Below are positions 54,441 to 64,000 of a stretch of 64,000 nucleotides of DNA, piece by piece (within the stretch, counting starts at the first letter, position 1; each line of letters begins with the position of its first letter). Source of the stretch: Physella acuta (Eukaryota > Mollusca > Gastropoda > Physidae). The stretch covers positions 534,501 through 598,500 of the forward strand of contig NW_026732690.1 in the NCBI RefSeq assembly GCF_028476545.1. The letters are read 5' to 3'. The translations under genes and the position numbers were made by a program. The notes below the pieces were generated by a model. It was not told where the DNA came from and searched no databases. It was given only the letters and a program-made list of their open reading frames with translations.

Positions 54441-56200
54441 TCTTTTCCTGATTTCTTCTTTTAAAAATTTCTTCTTAAAACCGTGTGTTTTTGTTGCATG
54501 GGCTACATCATAGCACTCCCACATTTTGTTGCATAATTCAGGTAGATCTACTTTATGTTATTCTACATCATAGATTTCCTACATTTTGCCCCGTTTCAAG
54601 CAGATCTACTTTCTCTGTGATTCTACTTCATAGCTGCCCCACACTTTGTCTCATAATTCAAGTAGATCTACTTTGTTATTCTACAATCTACAACCTAGCC
54701 GTCTAACATTTGTCGCTCCCTTCAGACTTACAGAAGATCTACTTCCTGTCTAATTCTACATAATTTTCTACACGCTTCAGTAAATCTACTTTCTAGCTTA
54801 TTTAACATCAAAGCTATCTCATGTTTTATCCCAATCTACTTTGCATCTAAGCATCTTTAATAGTCTACTCTGTTGTGTAATCATGCACAGAAAGCATGGC
54901 CAATGTCAACTTTTTACCCAACGGAAATAAAGAACTGTTAAGACATTTATAACATTTTATGTTGTTGTTAAAAAAAAAAGGCACAACAAATTAGGACGGT
55001 GACACTAATGACTGCATATCAATATCGGAAAAACAACAAGAATATTTTTTAGATTTGTATACCTTCTTTTTGAAACAAAATATTGATACTATTAAGCTTT
55101 TTTAAATTTTGCGAATTAAGCTTACTACAGCTTTGTTGGTGTTCAATATTAAGGCAACAAATTACTGTCTTTAACGCTGTAGATTTTCATCTTAAACGGT
55201 TTAAGAAAAAACGTTTTCTCCGATCTACAAAGAAGATAATGACTAAATAATGACTAAAAAAAGAGCCGCAGTAATCTCCCTTTATCGCTGACAAACGTCG
55301 GCCACAAGAAGAAAAAAAAACGAAACAAAAAAAAACGCACATTAAAATGCTCCGCGCCTATAACTGCCACTGCACCGATTGACTCAATAAAATTGTTGAT
55401 CAATATTCTTGTGGTAATACTTAGATATTGATGAAGGTTTAATCGACTTTTTGGCTTTGCTAGAACGTAAAAACAAAAACAAAATGTAAGGAAACGATAT
55501 AAAATGAATGAACATCAATTGAAAACTTTCTTTCAGAAAACAGCTCGCAAGCTCAGGGTCGCCATGTTGGTTCTCAATCTAACGCAGTTATCTATCTTCG
55601 GGAATCTTGATCGTTGTAGGTTATTAACTTTAGGAAGTTACCATTCTATCTAACCGTCTTTTATCGTATTTAACAAGTACGTGAAATTGTCAATTCAAGA
55701 CGTGCTTTCAAAAACAAATTATAAATAATAAATTCACTTTATAATAGAGTTTTAGAAGACTTGAACCCATTTTCGTAGGCCGATATCAAAATCGTTTTTG
55801 CTTTGATCAGTAATAATACTTTAGGCATATATCGAACAAGAAGTTTATTTGAATATTACACTAGAGCTGACAGCAGTTCCTATTTTCTTTGGAAAAGAAA
55901 ACCTTGGTGAACATATTCTAGACGTTTGCTCATTATATTCTGTGTTAGGACTCATGTGATGAGTCGGTTGGGTCGCCGGATGGTCCGTCAAGCAACAGTC
56001 TGTCATCGACTGTTGTTATTTGTTGGATGGCCCGCCGCTTAGCGACCGATGTGTGGGAAACTCTGTCGGGGTTTGCCACACTGAGGCCTGCCTGGCTAAT
56101 GGAAGTCAAGCTTCTGAGCCGGTTTCCGTATAAGGAAGGAAGGAAGTAGTCAGTCATAGAATATTATAATTTGTTTGACGGCTCACCTGACGACAGACTG
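54441..56200. other. Non-coding, with weak repeats
   Basis: 54500-54850 contains irregular repeats of AGATCTACTTT and CTACATCATAG units about 60 bp apart. 55930-56160 is GC-richer, with an open minus-strand frame of 70 codons that has no recognised domain. No gene is called. Confidence 0.35.
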
Positions 56201-56249
56201 TCATATTATCACTTTGACCAAACCCTATGGAGTCTCTAAGGAGAAAAGG

Positions 56250-57720
56250 GCTAAGGTTACACATCTCCGACCTATTGGACTTTGGGTCGCTCTCTTCATT
56301 TGGTTTTCATATTTTCCTTTCAACATTTCTCCTCCAGGATTTTTTAAGTCTGCTACTCTACCTCTGTGGGTTCCAGACCAACATTTGCCCCGTGATGTTT
56401 TCATCTGTTCCTCACATGGAGTGTCTGATCCCTGAACACTTAATTGTGTCACAATCCCTATCTATGGGCTGCTGTCTTGTGTATTGGTGGATGCTGGGGA
56501 TTTTTTTTTAGCCTCCCATCTTTATATGAGATGTGTCTTTCGTTGATTTTGACTCATACTCTAGAGGTTTGTTCGGAGAATCGGTTCAATTGGTTTAAGC
56601 ATATGACTATTTATGAGATGGTTGGCAGTCAACAAGTAAAAGAAAACAAGATCTTCCAACTTTTTTTGTGAAGTTCCACTAGATTCCCGTGTCGTTGTTT
56701 GTAGTTTTCGGCATGACCTAGGCAATCACCTATAGGAATATCATTAATGAAAGCACGCTTCCCTGCCTAACTCCGGTCTTTATTGTGAAAGAGGTTGTTA
56801 GTTTTCTTTGTGGATCACTTGACTTGTAGTGCCTTATTAGCTTCTAGATAACATCTCTATTCATACGTTTCGAAGTCTATAAAGGGGATGATTGCCATTC
56901 TAGGAATCTTTCAATAATGACGTATAGCGTAATAGTTCACGACTAGCTTTATCTAACACTTCTTTTTCTTGTGTAAGACTGCTATCCAAGGCCTTTGTCT
57001 CTCCAGAAAGTTGGGAGATTTTGTCAGAACCTTTCAAGAGACAGACAGAAGTATTATCCCTCTCCAGTAGATGTATTGTGACAGTTCCACTTCTATGGCA
57101 GCTTTACATGGTAGCCTAGTTTCCAGTCAAATTGAACAAATGATGTCTGTACCAGCTGTTATGTCGTTTTTTGACACTCTTTTCCCTTCCTGTTTCTACT
57201 TAGTGGGGATATCTGTACTCACATTTAGTGGGTAATTAGCAGTCAGAAATGTTTGGTGAGATAATTTGGTTTAGAATCGCCTCAATGTGATGAACATTTG
57301 GTCTATGAGTTCTACGTTTTTGTGTTAAGATTTTTCCTGTTTAATCCTTTACTTGATTTATCTTCCTTCAATTGCATTGTTCGCACTATTCCTGCGATTT
57401 GCTTCATAATATTGTGTCTATGTTTATTTCTCTTTCCTGTCAATAATTCATCTTGTTTTATCTGTTTTCAATCTTCTTTATTGAACCACGTCTCTTATAA
57501 CATCCATTTCTTTCGTTCACAAATTTTCCTATCCAATATGTCAGGGCATGTTAACTTCCATAGTCTGTTGTTCGCCTTTTTTTCTACCACACAGGAGAGT
57601 GCTTCAAACCTATTCTTTATCGTGCAATCAAAGTCCTATTTTACTTTTGGGCTCTTAGACATGTTACGTTGGACTTACAGTCCGGTTTACCAGCTCCGTC
57701 CTTGACGATTTGTTGTTAAC
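56250..57720 (-). mobile_element. Decayed LINE, reverse transcriptase region
   Basis: On the minus strand, frames near 56900-56740 give pieces resembling FIDFEKAFDSVDRE...LWKLLRHY, then FTIKTGVRQGSVLS, the palm region of LINE reverse transcriptases. Near 57600-57480, KANNRLWKLTCPDILDRK and KKWML resemble the connector before the RT. Many stops and frame changes mark it as old. It may be the same insertion as 54239-54440, with later disruption. Confidence 0.6.
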
Positions 57721-58427
57721 GTTACCAAATGAAGCTTGTTGTCTAAACCTACGTCGACCCGTCTCACCCTAATATCTAGTAAACTTCATCTCCACTTTCT
57801 TGGAACTGTGGTGTGGTCTATTTGTTTTTCGTTTCACCATCTGTTGACATACAGGTAGTCTTGTTGCCCATCCTCCTACTCGAACGATTAAATCATTAAC
57901 CCTTTATTTACGGAATTAAGTTCTGAATGACATTTTGTCTTAAACAATGTAATATTATATTGCTTTTGGTACACTTAAATCATGCCTCGAAGGAAATTTA
58001 GTTTCGTTAATTTTTGATGGCCCAAATATGTATTGGTACTTATAAGTATCGTCATAATGTAGGACATTTTTTTTCCAAAAAAAAAAATATAAAAAATTAC
58101 AAAACAAGAATAAGCTATAAAATTTATTAACTAATAACATGGTAACCATTATAACAATCATTTTTATAATTTTCGCACACAAACACAACACAAAATTTTA
58201 TTTTGAGTATTGTTTTAGACTGGATTTCCTATGGGAACACAACTTAGACCTTTTTTTGAATGTACCAAATACAGAAGAAGGTGCCGACATGTCCTACTTC
58301 CTATTCCTTGGTGACACATTCATGTCTGTGGTCTTTCTGGTGTGGCAACGGTCGTTTGACGGAACCTGCTTTTGCTGGAAGCTTCCAATAGAAATTACAA
58401 TTGACCTCATAAATACAATATTTTGAA

Positions 58428-58506
<79 letters not shown>

Positions 58507-59255
58507 GTTCTACACCCCACCCTCACACTAACCTTCTTCTAAATGTATAAATATCGATTTGAATGCACGTTGATTATTTATTATCAAAATAATTTTTATG
58601 CCACTACACATCGAATATCTTCCATTTCAAAGAAATCCTAAAATTATGACCTGTGTGCCCTGACGGTACTCCTAAGTATTCGTGTAAACATTGATCTAAT
58701 ACAAAGACAATTCGATTAAAATTGAATAAATAGACGTTAAACACACTTACCTGACCATCGAAGATGCCAATAAAAAATATTTGGGATTACAAAATTTGAA
58801 TATTAAGGTAAAACGAAGGAAAGCTATAAAATCTGTACACCACGTTTGTGAACTACCAATACGGGAAGATGTTAAAAATAGAGCCGCACCGGTAATTTAA
58901 AAAAAACGGCGATCCGGCCAATTACCGGCTCCTCAGTGAAGATAATGCTATTAATTATATCAGTAATTTTAAAAATTCAACGTAGATTAAAAATAATACG
59001 CTTAATTAAAGAGGTACTTATCAGTACCGTCAGTAGATAAATGCAGCACAAACACCAGAGTTAACGATTATCTTTCATTCCGCCTCCAATTTTCCCAATT
59101 TTTAGTTCCCAATGTTTGTTTTCTGTCCCCACTTTGGTCTTCATGGCATTATTATTTCTTTTTTAATCTTTTTTTTGGTGATTTTAAACAATTAAATCCT
59201 GAAGGTCGTGGTGTGAATCCTTAATTTTTTTTCCAATGTTTCCCATTGGTCGGTG
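57721..59255. other. Non-coding, with a TA microsatellite
   Basis: (TA)n at 58431-58503. A 95-codon frame at 58139-58426 has a hydrophobic N terminus but no recognised domain. No gene is called. Confidence 0.35.
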
Positions 59256-59330
59256 CAGTGGCGTCGCTAGGTCGGGTGTTACCCGGTGCGACACGTCGTG
59301 GTGTCAGCCAACCCCCCCCCCCCCCCCCCC
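59256..59330 (+). mobile_element. One end of a hAT-like MITE
   Basis: CAGTGGCGTCGCTAGGTCGG followed by GTGTTACCCGGTGCGACAC and a C run resembles other hAT-type GGCGTAGC ends. The other end was not found. Confidence 0.4.
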
Positions 59331-59341
59331 GCGAGAAACAA

Positions 59342-59344
<3 letters not shown>

Positions 59345-59437
<93 letters not shown>
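59345..59437. repeat. (TA)n microsatellite
   Basis: About 90 bp of pure TA, roughly 280 bp upstream of the GPCR start. Confidence 0.95.
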
Positions 59438-59439
<2 letters not shown>

Positions 59440-59721
59440 GACGTCATTTGGCTGTTGATACATTTTAACAAAAGATTCGACATACAAATATAGACAATAT
59501 TTTAAAAAACAGACGTCAATAATTATGTTTTCTTTTAGTCGTATTTTGTTTTAGGTAACATTTGTTAATAACTATTTTCGCGGGCTTAAGTTAAGTGTTA
59601 TTTGTTTTTGGAATATCAATGCCGCCTCCATTGTCTAAAGTATTATGGTCGACATTGTTTTATTTTTATCAGCTGTTAAAAATGTTGAGGCACTACCACG
59701 GCAGTCAGTCTCTGTAACAGA

Positions 59722-60864
59722 ATGCAGGAAATGACGTCACTGAACGAATCACGTGATCTCCACGTCAGCGGGATGAACGGCACAATGACGACACAGCTGG
59801 TGAGCGACGCCACGCGGGAGATGTTCATCTTGGTGAACCACGTGGTCTTGAGCACGTCTATCTGTCTGATGGGCATCGTGGTCAACATCCTCAACATCTG
59901 CGTCTTCGTGAAGCAGGGCCTCAAGCGGTCAACCAACTCCAGCTTCTTCGCCATGGCCGTCTCGGACCTGTGCGGCGTCCTGACCCAGGTCTGGCACAAC
60001 TTCTGTCTCGACCCGTACGTCGACCGGCTGCATCTGCCGGTTGACTTCATGGACGTTCAGTACTTAACCGCCGGCTGGCCGAATTCATGTCTGGTCCGTA
60101 TCACCGGTTGGATAACCGTCTACATCACGGCGGAGAGGTGCTTGTCTATCGCGTTACCGCTGAAGATCAAACAAATCGTTACACCACGAAGGACGGCGTG
60201 TGTACTGGTGTTTATATACGCCATCAACATCGCCTCGATACTCCCGCTCTACTTCTCTGCTTACTTCAGCTGGAACTTCTACCCCCTCTACAACACAACA
60301 AAACTCGGGATCTCCTTCCGGCCGAACAAACTTGAAATCGAAAGTTTAATTTTCATATTCCAAGCCTCGCTAGCCATCACGGCTTTCATTAGCGTCATCA
60401 TTTTCACTTCCGTCTTGGTCGTCAAGCTCAAGAAAAAATCAAAATGGCGGCAAAAATCAACATTCGACAAAGACCAAACCGAGTCTATGTCAAACCGTGA
60501 AAGACGGACCGTCAGTTTGATCATCCTGGTCGCGACAGTTCTCATCGTCTGTTACTCGCCTGCTGTCGTCTGCTCCATCACGACGACGCTGTACCCGGCG
60601 TTCAGCATCACGGGCCCGCAGTCCAACCTGTTCCACATCGCTTGGTCTTTCGGCTTCCTGTGCCACTCCATCAACTCGAGCGTGACCATCTTCTTGTACT
60701 ACAGCATGAGCAGCAAGTACCGCGCCACCTTCAACCAGCTGTTCCCGCTCTGCGCATGCTCGTCGGCTGCTGACTCAGATGAGTCGTCTGTCCAACGGAC
60801 GTCAGAAAGTGGCGTGGGCAGCGTACAAAGTGTAGTGAGCAGCGTACAGAGTGCCCGTATCTGA
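59722..60864 (+). CDS. Intronless class A (rhodopsin-like) GPCR
   Basis: 380 residues, plasma-membrane receptor coupling an extracellular ligand to G proteins. Seven hydrophobic segments fall near residues 35-62, 73-97, 117-141, 157-180, 208-236, 262-289 and 302-327. Class A landmarks: N55 in GIVVN (TM1), D82 in AVSD (TM2), ERC at 138-140 in place of DRY, CYSP at 277-280 in place of CWxP, and NSSVTIFLYY at 318-327 in place of NPxxY. The N terminus has N-glycosylation sites NES and NGT; the tail is Ser-rich. The start is taken at 59722, but in-frame Met4 and Met18 are alternatives. The atypical ERC/NSxxxxxY pattern fits peptide-receptor or chemoreceptor-like expansions of molluscs. The ligand cannot be read from sequence. 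Codon use is much GC-richer than the surroundings. There is no intron. Confidence 0.88.
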   Translation: MQEMTSLNESRDLHVSGMNGTMTTQLVSDATREMFILVNHVVLSTSICLMGIVVNILNICVFVKQGLKRSTNSSFFAMAVSDLCGVLTQVWHNFCLDPYVDRLHLPVDFMDVQYLTAGWPNSCLVRITGWITVYITAERCLSIALPLKIKQIVTPRRTACVLVFIYAINIASILPLYFSAYFSWNFYPLYNTTKLGISFRPNKLEIESLIFIFQASLAITAFISVIIFTSVLVVKLKKKSKWRQKSTFDKDQTESMSNRERRTVSLIILVATVLIVCYSPAVVCSITTTLYPAFSITGPQSNLFHIAWSFGFLCHSINSSVTIFLYYSMSSKYRATFNQLFPLCACSSAADSDESSVQRTSESGVGSVQSVVSSVQSARI

Positions 60865-61344
60865 CAGTCGGGTTAGACTTAGCAATTTGGACCAGACACT
60901 CTGATTTAACTCATAACAAAACTTTGCCCTAATCCTACAGAAGATTTTAGCATATTATTTCTAACAAATTTAAAAAGAAAGAGGCTAAAAATTTTTTTAT
61001 AAACGAGTGATATTTGATGCTTGCTTTTATAAGATGACCTAAGATTTTTATATTTAAAACTTTTATTTATTACCTTATTAAAACATATTTTACAGCCGTA
61101 TTAGAATAACATCACTTGCCACCTTTTTTTTACCAGCACACCTATTTTACCATCTCTTCTATTTTACCACCACACCTATTTTATTACCACATCTTTTGTA
61201 TTTGTTTGAAAATTGAATACTGCGAGTGCAAATTATATTTAAATTTTTGGAGAAGAAAAACACGAGGAATGTGAAACAATATGTCTGCTAATGTCAGTAC
61301 AGAAGGAAACAGAAAATAGCTGCCAATGTTTCTATCATTAAGTG

Positions 61345-61345
<1 letters not shown>
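60865..61345. other. GPCR 3' flank
   Basis: AT-rich. No second gene recognised. CACCTATTTTACCA-like motifs repeat loosely at 61130-61190. Confidence 0.4.
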
Positions 61346-61349
<4 letters not shown>

Positions 61350-61409
<60 letters not shown>

Positions 61410-61462
61410 CCTATATATATATATATATATAGGCCCTATATATATAGGCCTATATATATTTT
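61350..61462. repeat. (TA)n with embedded AGGCCTATA palindromes
   Basis: TA run 61350-61406, then GGGCCTATA, TATAGGCCCTATA and TATAGGCCTATA units. Confidence 0.9.
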
Positions 61463-61902
61463 AAAAAATTACATTTTTCCTACAAAAGGTTTGATCCTTT
61501 TCCTTTACTGGACCTCAGTCATAAGGACAAATGCATAGCAGTCATACAGGCAGAACAACATAGCAGTCATACAGGCACATATAGATAGAAACTGGATGTC
61601 TAGATTATTGTAACATGTAGAGCGTTACAGCATTCACACAGCTACACATTTCATACCACTACAAAACAAGCAACTACAAAATTCACACAACGACAAAATT
61701 TAACTGAGTTTACAATTCAGATGAATCTGAAAATGAAAGTAAACGATTCACGACAGACTACAATGTATAATTAACAAATTTAATTTAAAAAATGTATACC
61801 TACAATCTCTCAATTGAAACAATTAACAAACATTTCTAGCCTCGACCAAAACCATTTAACGCTCGATCTTGACACTATCTCCATGTGCACCTTACTCTAA
61901 TA
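61463..61902. other. Non-coding, unassigned
   Basis: A short tandem CATAGCAGTCATACAGGCA occurs at 61534-61577. No recognised gene. Confidence 0.35.
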
Positions 61903-62295
61903 CAGGGGTTCCCAACACCATGCCCGCGGGCGCCCTGGCGCCCGCCGAACGATTCGTATGTGCCCGCCTCTCACTATTCGACAGAGACAGAATTTTTTTC
62001 ATAAACATTATTGAAAGGTTTAAGGGGATGAAAATCGAAAGTTTGAGGGCGGGGGGGGGGGGGGTGCAAATCGAACATTTTAGTGGGGGAGGGGGTGCAA
62101 ATCGAAAGTTTGAGGGGGGTGCAAATCGTAAATTTGACGGGGGGGGGGGGGTGCAAATCGAACGTTTTGTCCCCGGGTGACGGGAAGGGTCGCTACGCCT
62201 CTGGAAGGAGTTTGTCGATTTAAAATAGGCGGTGCCCGCCACCCTACCGATATTTTAGAATGTGCTCTAGAGTAAAAAAAGGTTGGGAACCCCTG
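61903..62295 (+). mobile_element. hAT-type element (CAGGGGTTCCCAAC ends) carrying a second MITE
   Basis: Ends CAGGGGTTCCCAACACCATG and GGTTGGGAACCCCTG, with a perfect 8 bp duplication CTCTAATA (61895-61902 and 62296-62303). Inside, from about 62020 to 62203, lies a G-rich segment of the CAGAGGCGTAGCGA family ending GGTCGCTACGCCTCTG, with its left end lost. The interior has no transposase frame. Confidence 0.88.
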
Positions 62296-62303
62296 CTCTA
62301 ATA

Positions 62304-62665
62304 TATATATAAGAAAATATTCATTGAACTCTACTCACAATCTGTTAAATGGAATTTTAAATTATTCTACATTCCACCTAGACTGACAGGTGATATCCCT
62401 ATGTCATTAAACATACATAACACATATCATTGGAACCTCAACTATTTTAATTCATGGTATAAATCTATAATATCACGTCGAATTAAATGTACAGGAATAT
62501 TTCAAGCAAACATCGGACATTAGGATTATAAGATTAAGCAAAAAATAATTAATATTTAGTTTGTACAATTTTTTAAAGCAAGTTACAAATAGTTTACAAG
62601 GCTCATTTAGCAAATAAAACGATCAAAAAGTCAACAATAGATTATATATTACAATGTATATTTAT
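62304..62665. other. Probable 3' UTR of the methyltransferase-like gene and intergenic DNA
   Basis: AT-rich, no open frame. Lies downstream of the minus-strand stop codon. Confidence 0.4.
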
Positions 62666-64000
62666 CTAAGCATCGTCTTCTGCAACTAAACTGTGAGAAG
62701 GTCTGTAATATACATGGACATTTTTCTTGAGCCAACTGGATCCTGCGCTGTCTCGTAAAGGTGCGCCGGCGTCTAAGTTGATCTCGAACCCACGCACTTT
62801 TAGCTGCTGCACTACGGCCTCTAGAGGTTTGTTGTTGACGTGCGACAGACCGCCCTGACCTAGGGGGGGGGGAATGATAGATTGTTCACAGGAAATAAAC
62901 AAAAGTTAATAAACGATAAATTGGTTTGGCGGTTTTTGGAACACACTTTTACATTCAGTTTAATACTGATTGTTTATGGGCGTTCCCTGGTGTACACAAA
63001 TATGAGGTTAGGTGTAAATTAAATCATCCTACCTGGCACAGCCCAGCTCAACACGATACCCTCCCTGGCATGTCTGGCCAAGTTGTCCAGATAAATATCT
63101 TCAAACTTGGCCGGAATGTGTTCACCCACCTCCACACTGATGACCCAGTCGAAGATTGGAAGGTTGTATTGGGGAACTGTTAGGTCTAGGAATAGCACCT
63201 ATAGAATACAAAAACTTTTTTTTAAAAATAATAAGTAAAACCAATATGCCTTTAAGATGATTTATTTTTATTTTGTACAAAGTAATTAACATACGAAGAT
63301 GTTAATGTGTGTTTTATGTGTAACATTCATTACAAAAAGTGTAGAGTGTTAAAATTAATTGTTTGATCATCTCAAATTAAAAAATAAACATGCATATGCC
63401 GTGTTATTAAAAGCAGTTTGCTCTACTTTTCCTTCGTGTACTAAACGGGTACTTTACCCTTCTCATTTTTCTGATAAAATTAAATCTTTATTTACAAATG
63501 AAGGCCTACGCATTTCATTGTTGTAAAGGCTAGACAAAATAAAGCAGTTAGAACTGACAAAAATACTGTGAAGGGTTTTTTTTCTTCTGGAAGTAAAGTT
63601 TTGAAGAACTAGATTGATTGTGCATGTTGTGTTTGTTCTGTGATTTTATCTATTGGTGCATATGCTATTTACTTTTAGAAGCTTGTTTTAGCTTGTTTAT
63701 CGTCTGCGCAACAATTCTAATATTGCGTGTGCAGTGTTGGATGGCACTAACAAAAATATCTTGACGCTATGGTAAAACACGCCACACTCTTGATACAGAC
63801 CTCCAAGATGTGGAAACACCCTCCCCCCACACACACCCCACAGTCACTAACCCCACTCACCGTGTCGTTAGTGACCGACCCACAATTAGTGGCTCATTGA
63901 TGTTAACATCCCCCCCCCCCCCCCAAACACAGTCGTCCCCTCCCCCCCCCCCCCAACCCACCGTTCCGTTAGTGACGAGCTCACAGTACGGAGCCCCATC
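62666..64000 (-). CDS. SAM-methyltransferase-like protein, C-terminal three exons (partial)
   Basis: Minus-strand exons: 64000-63962 (enters from outside the window), 63198-63033 and 62859-62666 (stop TAG). Junctions: donor ACG|GT at 63961-63960 with acceptor TATAG at 63200-63199; donor CCAG|GTAGGA with acceptor CCCTAG|GTC. The joined frame reads DGAPYCELVTNGT, VLFLDLTVPQYNLPIFDWV, ISVEVGEHIPAKFEDIYLDN, LARHAREGIVLSWAVPGQGG, LSHVN and ends VAEDDA. The FDWVISVEVGEHIP block is the post-motif of Rossmann-fold SAM methyltransferases of the Methyltransf_23-like type, and WAVPGQGGLSHVN is typical of an uncharacterised animal subgroup. The SAM-binding glycine motif should lie in exons beyond the window. 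The substrate is unknown. Confidence 0.8.

Noticed and set aside
58139-58426. A 95-residue frame with a hydrophobic start
   Set aside because: No recognisable domain, no splice or promoter evidence, and it runs up to a TA microsatellite.

Overview
The window looks like nuclear DNA of a gastropod mollusc, probably a pulmonate snail. It is AT-rich, has intron-split genes in a sea of transposable elements, long (TA)n and poly-C/G tracts, tRNA-derived SINEs, and large blocks of degenerate TCTAGA/AGATCT hexamers. This assignment is inferred from overall character and not from a database match. No bacterial, organellar or viral genes were recognised.

Host genes are few. (1) 871-5679 (+): an eight-exon gene, 5' end outside the window, joining immunophilin-type TPR repeats to an RNF216/TRIAD3-like RING1-IBR module. 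It stops before the catalytic RING2. (2) 8382-8509 (-): a doubtful MADF/Myb-SANT-like exon. (3) 43471-45564 (+): a C2H2 zinc-finger protein with tandem SUMO-interaction-like motifs at its N terminus and an unusual alternating finger pattern at its C terminus. (4) 59722-60864 (+): an intronless class A GPCR in a GC-richer island. (5) 62666-64000 (-): the last three exons of a SAM-methyltransferase-like gene that continues past the right edge.

The rest is mostly transposon territory. 11.1-15.2 kb holds Helitrons (one with an internal ~342 bp satellite, one family inserted head-to-tail). 17.3-32.7 kb is a nested complex built from repeated arms of one foldback family, interrupted by a nearly complete 5.6 kb LINE whose ORF1 carries an SGNH esterase and whose ORF2 carries endonuclease and reverse transcriptase. 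It also contains piggyBac relics and TTAA-flanked elements. 32.7-34.8 kb is a 24/28 bp minisatellite. 35.1-38.0 kb is a ZBED/SCAND3-type hAT transposon with a nearly identical 1.1 kb inverted copy of its 3' part beside it. G-rich non-autonomous hAT elements with clear 8 bp target duplications are scattered throughout. 48.4-50.6 kb holds two more minisatellites. 52.9-57.7 kb holds an element with GTCACAGGAAAAA-type inverted ends and decayed LINE pieces.

The host genes do not form a functional cluster. Most short open frames lie in repeats or microsatellites and are not genes.
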